64,000 nucleotides of DNA from Sthenelais limicola (GCA_942159475.1 OW804096.1:13689871-13753870); one strand, 5' to 3'. Counted from the first letter of the stretch, positions 33,548 to 45,998 are shown. Made by a program: numbers and translations. Notes: generated from the letters alone by a model not told the origin.

Positions 33548-33850
33548 AGGCCAAAAAAATTAGGTGTTTCCGATTTATCTGGCTGATAACTAGGTAGGGG
33601 TGGTAACTTTTTTTAGGAAACCACCGCCCAGGAACTGAAAAGAATGTCTATTTTATAACAATAGTTGTATTAAACAAGGGGAATGTGCTTTTTGACAGTT
33701 CCGGGTTAGGAAAACCTGTTTTCCTGCTTTCATTAGCTTTTTTGTCAAAAAATCCCAAAGAAAGGATGGTATGGTAAAACAAATCAGGTAGGGGAAGGCG
33801 TTTTTAGGTAGGAGCGGGGTGGGGTGGAATCGGAAACACACCTATTTGTT
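33548..33850. mobile_element. F2 inverted-repeat element
   Basis: TTAGGTGTTTCCGATTTATC and TCGGAAACACACCTATTTG as ends. Interior CCACCGCCCAGGAACTG and AAACCTGTTTTCCTGC. An open frame at 33653-33841 (-) lies wholly inside and is not a gene. Confidence 0.76.
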
Positions 33851-34129
33851 TGCCGTACCTAAATATACATGGTATAAATCTGTTTTGTTATGTTGAATTC
33901 TATTTTAACCCTAATTTGTAATTGTATTGAATTATTTGTAAAAGCTTATTTTATTATGCTGTTTGTTATTTTTATTATTTCGGCGATGTATGGTTGTCAA
34001 TGATTTAAAACTTTGAATTGATCTGGTTTAGTAGAGCTCTCAATGGAAACTTGTTGGTTTATGTAATATTTGCATATTATTTTGTTTTCTTTTGAGATGT
34101 GTCATCATGTGAGGAAAATTATTTTCCTT

Positions 34130-34220
34130 TGTCGTTTAACTCAGGCAAGGTATGAAAACGTCCTTGAAGGATATTGCGTTTTTTATGTGAATTATTATTG
34201 TAATTAAAGAGTTGGCCTCT
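34130..34220 (+). repeat. Retroelement 3' region
   Basis: AGGCAAGGTATGAAAACGTC, GATATTGCGTTTTTTATG and TTGTAATTAAAGAG, parallel to 22655-22745. Confidence 0.4.
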
Positions 34221-34331
34221 AAATGAATTAAAAAACAAATTCAGCACCAAAAGGAAAAGGAAACAAAAAACAGAGAAAATGAAACCAGAATTTTGTTCGG
34301 TCCAAGAAAACGTTTTTGATATACATGTTTT

Positions 34332-34400
34332 AGCATTGTAGAGGCCTCGTCGGCAGGAAATTGAATAAAAAATGTGATTTTTTTTTTAAATTAAACAACA
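34332..34400 (+). repeat. GGCAGGAAA retroelement tail
   Basis: TAGAGGCCTCGTCGGCAGGA, TTGAATAAAAAATG, then T/A runs. Confidence 0.45.
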
Positions 34401-34914
34401 ACAAAATCAGTGTTGTTTTATTGACTGTGGTTTGGGATGGCGTGATCCAGGCACACAGAAAGCTTCCTGTTTCAGTTGCCATACTGGTGCTATGTAGGCC
34501 TTTATCACGATGTATTCCCCATTGAATGATAAGATATATACGATGAAAGAAGTAACCTTTATACCATTTTTATCGCTTTAAAAGATATCGCATCCTGTGA
34601 GGAAATTGATGCAATGCGGTCTTGGTTTCGCCACAAACACAAGAACATGATTTTGTTAAGCCTTTTCCCAGAACAGATTTCCATTTGGTTTGATCTGAAA
34701 TGGGAAATATTTTACCATACAGTCAACGATCCTATAGCTTCTCCTGGAACATAGTGTTCTCGCTTCTCACACCAGATGGCATGTCTGGTGGTTTCCCGCC
34801 GTCATGCAAGCAGTAGCCTCAAGCCGGGTCCAAACTGTATAGTCCCCTTACTTGAGTCAACAAAAGCATATTTAATATTTTGCCATAATCGCAAAAACAC
34901 CCAGTGATTCATTT

Positions 34915-35151
34915 GGGTCAGATTTTCAGAAAATGCACAATCTACAGTTCTAACAATCTCTCAAATTTTGCTAAATTATAGAGTGAAAATTGATAAATAC
35001 TGGGTATATCTGAGTGTATTTTGTTTTGTATTCATTAAATAAATCTGTCTGGTTATGTTGAACTGTATTTAGAACCTGATTGTCCTCTTGAATTTGAGTT
35101 ATTTGAGAGGATTGGTGAAGGTCGATTGTACGTTCTCTGAAGATTTGACCC
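34915..35151 (+). mobile_element. F1 MITE
   Basis: GGGTCAGATTTTCAG...GATTTGACCC, flanked by ATTT on both sides. Confidence 0.86.
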
Positions 35152-36341
35152 ATTTGTACATGTTTGTAGTCTTCAAGAGGGGCGGGGGTTAATTAAATGA
35201 AAGACACATCAAATCAGGCCAGAAATTGGGAAATAACATGCTTACAATTTTTTTAATCGTTCACAAAAGTTAGGGAAAATATGTTAAACTAATAATTCTA
35301 TACAGTCCCCAGCAATGGTTTCTTTTTACAGTTAGTATTTATTTTTTTTTTTTGTCATAGATATTTATAACATTGCCTCCTTCTGTTTGGCATACAATTA
35401 ATACACTTTTTAAAAAACAGACACTAAAAATAGCATCTTGTATCAGTAATCAGAACCAGACAACTGAGTACTGTCGGTAGTTTTATTAGTGAATATGTAG
35501 TGAATATAGAGTTTGCATTTGTAGTAGATCGAAACCAGTATAGAAGAATGTTGTGACAATAGTATAGATGCGGTCGGAATGAAGAGCGTAAGAGAGTGTA
35601 TTGAAAGTAATTTAGAGTAATTTTATATTTGGGACCAACAATAATGGCAGTTGAAAATTTCAAGACGATAGCTACAGTATTGCTGAAGAGGTAATTAAAA
35701 TAGTCCGCTTTTACATGTTTTGTGGGGTTATCCAGGACGGAATATGTTGTTCACTTAACTGCTATGATCTGTTCTATGTAACATCAGAATTAAAATCGTT
35801 GTACAGTTGCCATGAAAAAAATAAGAGATATTACTAATGTTTGTCATATCATTCAGTTATTGTTGTTTTCAGTCAGCTCGATGTAACCTGGTTGGAATTA
35901 TGTCCTAGTTTGGTAATAAAATCGTTTTGCAAAAATAAAAAAAAGCTATAAGAATACCGTAAGTTTTTGAAGGGCACCACTTGATAACATTCATGATAGA
36001 TAATCCGTGTTCTGTATATAACTGGTAAATATGATAATGACCTTTAATGAAATTTTAAAATGATATATATATAAAAAGCTGATTCCGATGATTTAACTGT
36101 CATAGTAGTAATAATAATGAATTCGTTATTTTGCAAAGACTACATGTTACAAGCCTGATGATACACTTAAGATAACGTCTTCCAGTGTATGCCAGGGGTG
36201 ACTTGGGGTTCATGTTACATACAAACGTATCCAAAAAACATAGCGATTTAGCATTAACCATACATTAAAAAAAATGTGTTAAAATACAGAAAAGATCGAT
36301 GATAATAGAGTCTCATTTATGTGAACATTTACAGTACACGT
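35152..36341. other. Intergenic stretch, nothing recognised
   Basis: AT-rich; a 79-codon minus-strand frame at 35424-35663 is not supported by any feature. Confidence 0.45.
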
Positions 36342-36576
36342 GGGTGAAATAGCCAGAAAATGTACAATTGGCCTTCACCAATCCTCTCAAATAACCCAAA
36401 TTTAATACATAAATCTGGTTCAAAATTCAGTTCAACCTAACCAAACAGATTGCTAGAATCAATGCAATGCCGAACATACTCGGATTTAGCAAGTATTGAC
36501 CAAATTGCAGCCTAATTTAGCAGATTTTACTAAATGTGTAAAGCTGCCAATTGTATATTGTCTGAAAATCTGACCC
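36342..36576 (-). mobile_element. F1 MITE, GGGTGAAATAGCC end variant
   Basis: 235 bp, alternative left end, ACGT duplicated on both sides. Confidence 0.88.
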
Positions 36577-36888
36577 ACGTATAGCTGCAGCAGCTTTCTC
36601 ATGTTGCTGCCTAAATGCATTATTATTATGCATTTCTCGCATACAGCGCACCCAACCTTTCCCAGATACGGAACTCTGGCTGTCTATCAGTGCATGCGGA
36701 TCCAGGATTTCATTGGGGATTTCTATTTTTTAGTGGTACAACTCCTGCGCAATCACATATGAATAAGATAAGATAAGAGGATTCTTGATTTGCCGTGATA
36801 GGTGTAAAGTTGACAAAAGGTTTGTGAACTTTTCAAATTATTGTTCCTCCAGTTCGCGCCCTGCCTGCTTATAGTTATAGTTATGTCT

Positions 36889-37123
36889 GGGTCAAGTCGC
36901 CAGAAAATGCACAATTGTCCTTCACCAATCCTCTCAAATAATTCAAATTTAAGAAGAAAATTAGTTTCAAAATACAGTTCAACATAACCAGACAGATTTA
37001 TTGAATGAATGCAATACAGAATACACTTAGATATATCTAGTATTTATCAACTTTCACTCTAATTTAGCAGAATTTGATAGATGTGTAAAACTGTAGATTG
37101 TGGATTTTCTAGAAATCTGACCC
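36889..37123 (-). mobile_element. F1 MITE, GGGTCAAGTCGCC end variant
   Basis: 235 bp, GTCT duplicated on both sides. The left end looks like a hybrid of the two terminal types. Confidence 0.87.
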
Positions 37124-37644
37124 GTCTCTCTTACTCTTCAGTTATAAAAGTCTCTCTAATGTGTGTAGACTACATTACTACTCTGTACAATGACGTGCAT
37201 GGGAACTTTTGAACTTAATTTCTTTGCGTCCTATTTTATTTTGGAAAACTTCGGGGGTCTACCTCCTCCCACACCCATCCACCCACACGGGATGTGTCAC
37301 TGTTAATCGAGTGACTCGTTCTACGAGTGACTGGCCTACCAGTGAGTGAGTCGTCCTGCACTAGGAAAATATAAAGGTCTCGCATACAAATGGTGTTACC
37401 TTCAAGAAATAATTGGAAACTTTTGTACATATTTCAATACCCTGTAATCTGAAATTTCCCCCCGCAAAAATGAATGTGCCCGAAGAGGAATTCCTTTTAG
37501 AAAACCATTACATATAATTATAACAATGACGATGGTATAATATATGAATTTATAAAACCGCGAAATCATACCTCTCAAGGTTTGAGAAATTTTTCCCCAA
37601 TTTATATATCGGATTATGATATGTGGTTTTAATATTTTAAAGCT

Positions 37645-37690
37645 ACTTTCTCAATTTCAATTTCAAACATTCTTTATTGTCTTTTCTCTT
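37645..37690 (-). repeat. Retroelement 3' tail, minus strand
   Basis: TCAATTTCAATTTCAAACAT on the plus strand, followed by TTCTTTATTG (a reversed CAATAAAG), as at 16741. Confidence 0.35.
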
Positions 37691-37925
37691 ACAAAACAAT
37701 TTTTGGTGATCCAATTCTGGCGTGCCAGATCTTCCTATGGGTGCCAGCTTTCTCTTCTAACTTTCTCAGCTAATATCGGTCAAAATCTAGAGATTTTCTA
37801 CATTTTTTTTGTTTGCAATAAGCCATCTGAAGGTCACTTCACCAATATTTTGGAGGATTCTCTCCGGTTGTTCCATTCTGCGACATCCCGATGATGAGCT
37901 CATCGTAAACATTTACACACTTAAC

Positions 37926-38113
37926 CAGTCTAGGCCCAAACTTGAGAGAGTCCATTCGTTTGCCTCAAACTGCAAAGTGCCATTATAATTCCATTAAGAC
38001 TGCAAAATGTCATTATATTCCCATTAAAATGCTAAGTTCTAGGCCAGGAAACCGATTAGGGAAGTAGGCTGACATACCATTCTTATCTGATCTGAGGGTT
38101 TGGACCTAGAGTG
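37926..38113. mobile_element. F3 element with TAAC target duplication
   Basis: CAGTCTAGGCCCAAAC...TTTGGACCTAGAGTG, inverted relative to 7256; TAAC directly flanks both ends. Confidence 0.82.
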
Positions 38114-38178
38114 TAACGATTAAAATACCTCAGAGCCATTAACGCGTCATGATACATTTTATAGTATTATGTTATTAT

Positions 38179-38355
38179 ATGTCAGATAAGAATGCTATGT
38201 CAGTGATTGGACGCCTACTGCGCTAATGGCGTTCCTGGCCCTGGAGTAGGTAGGCGTCATAATGGGATTATAATGACATTGTGCGGTTTGGAGCGAGAGG
38301 CTCAAACCGCTTTCCCTCAGTTTGGAGGTGCGCACTCCTCCCTCTGAGCCTAGAC
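38179..38355. mobile_element. F3-related element with altered end
   Basis: Interior of F3 (GTGATTGGACGCCTACTGCG), but the right end carries CTTTCCCTCAGTTTGGAGG and GAGCCTAGAC instead of the usual GGGCCTAGACTG. The left end is lost. Confidence 0.65.
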
Positions 38356-38759
38356 TTTTTACATTACATATGAGCAAGGTTCTATAGCATGTACAATAAT
38401 GTGAGATCCAAGTTGACTTGCCTGGGGGCATTTTAATATGTAGCCTATATATGTTAGCATGAAACTATATCAGTATATCTAAAAACGTTGGCTTCATTCC
38501 AAATTACAAGGGCTTTATAGAACCTTAACCTTATTAGAATCTACTGAGAGCTTTATTTCGCAGTATTTCGTGAAATGTAATGATATCCCAATTAAATAAG
38601 ATACATCACCAAACCTATGAAACTTCAGAATAATAACTAAATAAGAAGCGCGCCAATTTCATGATTAACACTGTCCACACTCGTGCCACGCGCTGAATGA
38701 TCAACTCCAGATGCATGTGTATGAAAAAGACGAACTGATACATAAATTCATTGCTATAT

Positions 38760-39005
38760 GGGTCAGATTTTCAGAAAATGCACAATTGGCATCTCATCAC
38801 ATTTAGTAAATTCTGCTAAATTAGGATGCAGTTTGGTCAATACTAGGTAAATTCGAGTATATTTTGCATTGCATTGACGCTAGCAATCTGGTTCACTAGT
38901 GGTTGGTTAGGTTGAACTGTATTTTGAAGTTGATTTGCGTCTAAAATTTGGGTTATTTGAGAAGATTGGTGAAGTTGATTTGTACATTACCTGAAATTCT
39001 GACCC
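38760..39005 (+). mobile_element. F1 MITE with small internal insert
   Basis: ATAT on both sides. About 11 bp longer than usual owing to an extra TTCACTAGTGG-like stretch near 38893. Confidence 0.86.
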
Positions 39006-39019
39006 ATATCTGCCCCGCC

Positions 39020-39660
39020 CCTTTCACCACAGAACTGTGATCCCCAGATCTGGAAGTCGAGCAACCCTGCGAGTTCTCGTACTATCTATACCAGCTGAAA
39101 TCTCTTGTTCTACGGTCACTTTTCACAGCGGAGATCTAGCGGAGATCTCCTGAGTGGATACTATGGGAGAGAGGGTTGACCTACTCTCTGCAGTACAGTC
39201 AACAGTCAATGCAGGTGCCCTGGCAGGTGCGCGAAGTGATCAAGGAGATAGTTATCCGTCGCGACTGGTCGATATCTGTTCGAGTACCCAATCAACCACA
39301 CTCCAAATACTCACCCCAGCCCATCTCCAGGATCGATCGGGACATATCGGGGATATACCCACAAAGAATCAAAGGCCGATTTATTTTTAGCCTGGAAACT
39401 CCCAGAAATCTCCACCACGTGGCTTTGTTTACACGTAGCTATTTTTAGGTTGGCAATGACGTCATCAATCCGATAGCCCGGATGAGTCCGGCCAGAGAAT
39501 GGAGCGCTTGCGTATGGCAGAACTACGGCAGGGATAGCATAGAGAGACAGGATACCCTCCCCGTGCTGTCGTCGTGAAGGATTTTATCTTGACAAACGGA
39601 GACCAAATGACATCAAATGGGGATTTATGTGTGTATGGTGGAGTTACAAGGTAAGGCTTT
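39020..39660 (+). promoter_or_regulatory. Single-copy GC-richer island, possible promoter and first exon
   Basis: Unlike its surroundings this stretch is rich in CG and matches no other part of the window. E-box CACGTG at 39416-39421, CRE TGACGTCA at 39457-39464, and a strong splice donor ACAAG|GTAAGG at 39650/39651. Two overlapping open frames (39163-39390 and about 39206-39448) lie in the left half. It may be the 5' end of a gene whose body lies outside the window or is unrecognised. Confidence 0.3.
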
Positions 39661-39740
39661 ACTCGGTTTTGCTTACAAGCTGACATTACCGTGAGGTTCC
39701 CTCTGACCAGGTGACCCAATTGGCTGCAATTATCGCTCAC

Positions 39741-41047
39741 TAGTGTTGTGAAATTGTTGTTGCCTTTTGATCATAAGCTCGTCAGAATAGTGAGGTGTGC
39801 TTCACCGCTTTTCGTTCACTCTACTCGTTGACTACGGATGACAGCGAGCTCGCTTTTCACGTTTGACTGGCTTCTCTAGGTGTGTATACTTTGTGCGAGG
39901 TCGTAACCAGGACTTTTTGAGCCTGAGAAGTTTTTTTTTTACCACTGCAGCCAAAGAAACCGTGTAAGCAACAACCAGGCTATGCTGACTCTGACTAGGG
40001 GTATGGACAGCTATGAATGATCTGTCAGTTCTGTTATTTGGAATAACAGGGTTTCATTCTTTTACCAAAGTTTCATTATAATTTAGACATAGTGACACCT
40101 TGAAAATAACTATATATAGCTATAGTCTAGATTCAGGTGTGCATCGTGTATGCATATATGCCTCCCCAACATACATGCATAGACATAGTGCATTAATTAG
40201 TGGATGATATTATTATACTATTTATAGGCCTACCAGGTACCATACAGACAATCATAGATATAATGTCCCCATGTCTACCCCCTAATACTTCTAAATGATG
40301 AACAATACCCTCATACTGCCAAGATTTCCATTCAATAAAAACAAATCTGGAATTAAATGTAAAATTAAATGAATAATAAAAAAATAATAGGCCCATAATA
40401 TCAACATAGATCTATATGCAATAGGCATATATCATATGATACTTTAACTTGTCCAAAAACGCTAAATAAAGAGAACAATGTGGGTTATTTTATTTTCATT
40501 TTGGTGGAAATACTATATTATACCATACATTAATTATATCATAAACTATATTCATTAACAAAATTTGACTATGTTCAAGACGATGAAGTTTTAAAAATTC
40601 TGTTCATTCCTCAAGCCATGTTTGTAAATCTGGAATTGAAATGTCCTGGTCCTACAGGATGCCAGCCCTTCCATCTTTCGGTACGGTACCTTGATCTAAA
40701 TTCTTGGCTCCATGATTTAATCTAGCGTCTTGATATGTTACTCAATCCCAAATCTAAATGGTTTATAGATAAATGAACTTCCAGTCTTAATTTTTTATGC
40801 ATTGTACAATAATCAGATTCACTATATGCCCTTAGCAAAGAAGAATAGGCCTATAGGTCTACACGTTTTTTTAAAAAGAATTCTTTACAATTCTGCCCCG
40901 CCCCCCTATCTGAAAGTTGAAAAGAAATATTATATTCAGACTCATATTGTGCGTGTGGGATGTGAATATGTGTTAGTGCACACCATATATTGCACACCGC
41001 ATATACAGCATGGGCATATGAATAAAGGTGGGCCAAGGCGTAAATAA
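39741..41047. other. Intergenic stretch, nothing recognised
   Basis: No transposon end from the window's families and only short frames. Confidence 0.45.
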
Positions 41048-41257
41048 TGTACAGTCGACTCCTACACATTTAGTATAATTTGCTAAATTAGGTTGAAAAA
41101 TGATAAAAACTATGTATATTTAATTATATATTAGTATTGCGTTGATCTGTTCGGTAATGTTGTACTGAATTTTGAACCTCATTTTTGTTGTAAATTTGGG
41201 TATAATATTTGAGAGGATTGGTGAAGGCGAATTGTACATCTTCAGGCGACTTCACCC
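41048..41257 (+). mobile_element. F1 MITE, left end lost
   Basis: Starts inside the left inverted repeat (TGTACAGTCGAC); the right end is the alternative GGCGACTTCACCC form. A short (TA)n run separates it from the next copy. Confidence 0.78.
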
Positions 41258-41275
41258 ATATATATATATATATGT

Positions 41276-41512
41276 GTGTCAGATTTTCAGAAAATGTACA
41301 ACAATCGTCAGCTCTACAAATTTAGTAACTTCTGCTAAATTATAGACTGGAGAATTATAAATCCTATATCCGAGTATCTTTGACATTTTCTTGATTAAAC
41401 ATCCCTTTTATTGTGTTAAACTGCATTTTGAACGTCAATTTCTCTTAGATTTGGATTATTTGAGAGGATAGCCTATGTGAGGGCGAATTGTACATTTTTG
41501 AAAATCTGACCC
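41276..41512 (+). mobile_element. F1 MITE
   Basis: GTGTCAGATTTTCAG...AATCTGACCC, with ATGT on both sides. Confidence 0.85.
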
Positions 41513-42917
41513 ATGTATTGTAAAGTGTAGTAGACTCTACTATAGTTGGTATTCTAGACTCAGTGCCTCTCACTGTGCCTTATTCCCACAGTTTCTGGCC
41601 TTGGGATTTGACTCATTCCTCTCGGGACTTTCAAAGTTCAGGATCTCTTGTTGTCTAGACCGACCTTGGCGGCTTAATGTTTATTTTCTTATCATTATTA
41701 TGGGTTTACGTTTCCTTTATTTTACTTAACCAATCAATGAATCACGAATCAACACTCGACTTTACGATCTCTCGATCCTGTGTGCTTGCCCTGTTTTTTT
41801 TCTTATTTATTTTCCTGCGTTTGTTAGCTTAGCTCTGTAGAATGGACAATTGAATGATGAAAATGAAAGAAGAAAAAATTGGTATTTCCTCTGTGTTTCC
41901 TGACTTCATCGCTCTTTCCCCAAATTTCTTTTTTAAATTTTGCTATACAGGGTCACATTAGGATTTTTTAAAAAAAGGTTTATGTGTTAGAACTTTCATA
42001 TACAACTTTTATGATTAATTTTTAAAAAAACCCTACCAGTGGACATTAAAACGTTGTTAAAAAGATAAAAGAATTCCTGGATCGAACAGAACTGAATAAT
42101 CATTTCATTGTCACCCTTTAGCTCCCCATTTCCCGAATTAATATAGATTTCAGTTAATTTCGAAATAGTGTTTTTATTTAATGCAGTTTCCAGAATGTCT
42201 TTTTTTATCCACTCCAAGGTCAATAATATTAAATATCTATTGGCTTTTAGGCAGAAATGAGTGACCTATTACAATTCAATGATTATTTAGCTTCGTTGAA
42301 AAACAGGTATGTTTAACTAATAATACTAGTAATTTGTAATAATGAGAATGATCGTAGTAATATTAGGGAACGAGCCCAGAGATATGCCCAATTTATGATT
42401 GATAAATAATTCAAGTCGATAATGGTAATAATGATGAAAATTATAATTGTTATTTTCATAAAAATATAATGTGGAATTATTGCAGTAGCATATACCAAAG
42501 TTGATTAGGATAGTTTTCGAGGTATTCTTTTATATATACATCAATACATGGTTTTACTATTCATTTTTTATTCTTATTTTATGATATAATGCCTGATTTA
42601 AGTATGAGTGTAAAAGCTAGCAATGCAAGTAGAATTAGGGCTGAATATGATGACACATGGACATCTTATCCGGGCCCACGTATGAACACGCCCAAAATAT
42701 AGCAGCCATTGTTTGTAAAGCATATATTATACGCCGGCTCCCCTTCTACAAGAATGTCCGATACCTAGGATACATGTGTCTCTACATATCCTTGTTGTCA
42801 TACGGCAGGATAACAAAGCTATTATATAGGAAGAGAAGGAGAAGAAACGTATCACAGGAAGACCTGTAATTTGCCGATGGGATCTACCTATATAATTCCC
42901 GAATGTAGTTTTTGCAT
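41513..42917. other. Intergenic stretch, nothing recognised
   Basis: AT-rich. A 75-codon minus-strand frame at 41996-42223 is not recognisable. Confidence 0.45.
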
Positions 42918-43340
42918 TATTGGAAAGAAAAATATATATCGCAGAGGTAAAATTAGTAAATGAGGAGCGAGTAAAGAAGAAGGGGATGAGTGAAGAGATG
43001 AGAAAGAAGGGGAGGGAGAGGAAAGAAGAAACAGAAGAGATGAGAAAGGAGCAGAGGAGAGATGAGATGAGAAAGGAGGAGATGGTGGGGGTAGGGATGA
43101 GGAAAGATGCAGAAGAGTTTGAAAGAAGAAGACGGAGGGAGAAGAGATTAGAAAGAGGAAGAGGTAGATGAGGGAAGAGACAGGAGAGATGAGAAAAGAG
43201 GAGATGAGAGAAGAGACAATAGAAAGGAAAAAAGATGAGATGAGAAAAGAGACAGGAGATATAAGAAAAAAAGGAAGGACACGAGTTAAGTTGAGAGATG
43301 AGAGAAGGAAAGAGAAAGGAGGGAAAGTTTAGCTCTTTTT
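42918..43340. repeat. Purine-rich (GA) tract
   Basis: Degenerate GAGAAAGGAGGA-type repeats with GATGAGA words. The 272-codon frame on the minus strand (42727-43545) is a serine/phenylalanine/leucine-rich translation of this tract. Confidence 0.85.
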
Positions 43341-44835
43341 TTTGTATAGACACAGTGTGACAGAGTGGAGGAGGAATGCATATAAAAGAGGGAAAAAACC
43401 GAATGAGTAGAAAAACAGCCATGGAAGAAATAATAGAAAAGAAATAGAATAGAAATGATAGAGGAGAGTGGAAGACGGATAACAGGAAGATTGAGATAAT
43501 AAAAATGAAGCAGTTGTTAAACGAGTGGCAGTTGAAGTTTGTCACGACATATAGGAGATAACAGCTCGCTAGTAGTTAGGATTACCTGTCATAGACACTT
43601 ATCATTCGCATTAAAGTTGCATTCCCAGCTAAATTGTCCAACATTATTTTCTTTCTATTTTTCTCTTTCTTAGTCTATCCTAAGTGCTGTAGATAAGGGG
43701 ATGTGGACTTAAAGAAAATTAAGAAAAATTAATATTTTACCGAATGTTTTATGATTTTGTTTATTTGCTAATCTACAGTGGTAATTTTTAGGAAAAAAAC
43801 CTTTTCAATTTCATTGAGGATTCCCAAAGTTTAAGAAGATGCCAGAGAGTCTGATTGGATTAGAAAAAGTGGGATTTCGGCGGGTCACTGAAATTAATAA
43901 TTTAGGTGATAATGAAATTTACATCAGGAAGAGCATGTACACATCCTTTAATAATTTGTCTTGGTTACCCTTGAATGGGTCGGGAATGACTAGGCCACAA
44001 AATAGAAAGTTTCACTTTTGACGAAAATTAGCTGAAAATGCTACTTTAATAGGAAGGTAAATCATACGTCCCTATACATTGATGGTTTGGTTGTTTATGT
44101 ACTTGGTGTTTATAGTAGTTTCTCCAAATCCCAAGGCATCCCCAACAGATAAGGATATGGAGTAATGGCGTATTTGTCTTGGCCATTGCTCATGTCAAAG
44201 ATGGTTGGTTGATTGAATTCTTTATGTGCCAGTTCTTTTGAATTTCCCCCCGCCACCCACACCCCCCTTTTAATAATTTAATTGTGACTGTATTGAAAAG
44301 CTGTGGTTAAATCTCGTGTATGGCCAATATAATTTAATTTTTGCTGTATTAAAGTTTGGCTATGCCTTGTTAATATCTACATTTGTGCAGAATAACACTT
44401 GATTTTAAAAAATTCTGACAAAAAGAAATACAATATATCAGATCTGAATGTAAATCCAGGTCCATCTTTCTGAAGGGGAACTACGAAGATTTTTTGTTAG
44501 TAACCTTGAATCTTTTATTTAAACTACACAATTTGAAATAGCATAAATCATAACAAGTGATGAAGCGAAACGCGTAAGAGTCGCCAAACAATAGATATGC
44601 TACAATGAATAGTCTGTGAGGTATTTTCTAATTGAGTTGATTAATTCCTTTCATCTTTAAATCATAATGAAATCGAATGCGGAAAAGATACCTATATTAT
44701 TATTTATATTAGGCTTCTTAAATTATGGCTGCCAATTCTCCTCCTGTCATATTTGAAATTAATATGGTATCACCATATTCTCTCTCATGCACTGTATTGC
44801 TCATCTCCTTACTAGCCAAGAGGCTATGTCCCTTG
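43341..44835. other. Intergenic stretch with one short frame
   Basis: The 60-codon frame at 43839-44021 starts with a true ATG but resembles nothing known to me. Contains the weak hammerhead-like relic at 44555. Confidence 0.4.
44555..44580 (+). ncRNA. Decayed hammerhead-like relic
   Basis: GTGATGA, A, GC, GAAA, CGCG, TA. Stem II is essentially deleted. Confidence 0.15.
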
Positions 44836-44858
44836 GCTATAGTCTGTCTAGAAAAGTA
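44836..44858. mobile_element. F7 terminal fragment
   Basis: CTATAGTCTGTCTAGAAAAG only. Confidence 0.45.
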
Positions 44859-45058
44859 TACCGGCAAGTGATTATTGTTTTAGTAGTGTGGTTATATTTT
44901 TCAAGATCTGTACGCTTATTATTGTTTTTATATTTTATATTTAGCTGAATAATTAAAGAATCATCGCAAAAACGGGCTTCATAGCCGGAAGGAGTTTCCC
45001 AGCTACTAAACTAAACGTTCAAAATCAGACCAAGAGTTGTCAGGCATTTTGCCTTGCT

Positions 45059-45103
45059 AGATCTGCTGTCGATCTTATGATCCTCATAAGATGACAGCAG
45101 ATA
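45059..45103. repeat. Hairpin inverted repeat
   Basis: ATCTGCTGTCGATCTTATGA, three bases, then TCATAAGATGACAGCAGAT; one base is missing in one arm. Confidence 0.65.
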
Positions 45104-45241
45104 TTTAGAGTTTAGGATTCAATTCTGTTTCTCGTTACCTTTTTAATGGAATAAATGATAATCCCGGATGTTCTATCTGCAAAAAGAGCCTATAAGCTTT
45201 GTTTTTCTGATCGGAGGGCTTCCCCGACCTGCCGCTATATA

Positions 45242-45561
45242 TGACGTCATTGTCCCCATAGTCATGTGACCGATTCGCATGATCTGATTGGCTTAGAGTC
45301 GTAGTGGCTCTTTCTCCATCTATTTTGTTATGGCGGCCATTTTAAACAGCCCTCGCTTCGAATATGCGGTTAGCGATAACTTTTTAATCATTCAGTAAAT
45401 GATACATGTTCCCATTTGAACTTAGCTCCCCTTGGCTCAGTCTAGCTTCTGGGATCGGTTAGAAAGTTCCGGAAAAAAATAAAGCATGAAAACAGGTCGA
45501 TGATAGGGAGTTTTGGTATATACGTCGTTTCTCCCTTCGGTCAGTGCCCCGGTCACGTGAT
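45242..45561. promoter_or_regulatory. Promoter-like cluster: CRE, E-boxes, CCAAT, YY1
   Basis: TGACGTCA at 45242-45249, GTCATGTGAC at 45261-45270, reversed CCAAT (ATTGG) at 45287-45291, YY1-type ATGGCGGCCATTTT at 45330-45343 and GTCACGTGAT at 45552-45561. This mix is typical of TATA-less housekeeping promoters. No downstream gene is recognisable. Confidence 0.35.
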
Positions 45562-45606
45562 TTGAGAAACATAGCGGAGCTATTCCTACAGAATAGCGGC
45601 AAGGGG

Positions 45607-45998
45607 GCTGTTCGTCTAGAAAGTAGTTGACACGTGATTCCTTAGTCCCTTTAAGGGGAGGGAAAAGTGGGGGAGTTTTGACTTCAAACCTTTGCTCCTT
45701 GAATCGCCGTTTGCGACTGACCATGACCGTTTGCGACTGACCATGGCCAAATATCCAGCTGCATTGTATTGCCCTGTCTCTGTTCTATGTGGAGCAGCTG
45801 TTGTTTTGCTTAGGTGGAAGGAAGAGCTGATTATACTGGCCCTGTTTCTCCATGGTTGATTGCAATGGGCGACTCGCTGGGCAAAAGGTTGACAAGTCCT
45901 TGTCATAAATAGAAATACAAAATCTGCCACTTTTCCCTCCCGGCCCTTAAAGGAACTAAGGAATCATGTGTCAACTACATTCTAGACAGACTATAGTA
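45607..45998. mobile_element. F7 inverted-repeat element, about 390 bp
   Basis: Left GTCTAGAAAGTAGTTGACAC and GTGATTCCTTAGTCCCTTTA; right GGAACTAAGGAATCATGTG and TCAACTACATTCTAGACAG. Ends of about 50 bp, among the longest here. An internal duplication of CCGTTTGCGACTGACCATG lies at 45704-45745. The open frames at 45437-45930 (-) cover it and are not genes. Confidence 0.82.

Noticed and set aside
42727..43545. 272-codon minus-strand open frame
   Set aside because: It is the translation of a purine/pyrimidine-biased tract, dominated by S, F, L and P, with no domain features.
45437..45930. Two overlapping minus-strand frames of 95-104 codons
   Set aside because: They lie across the F7 transposon and its long inverted ends.
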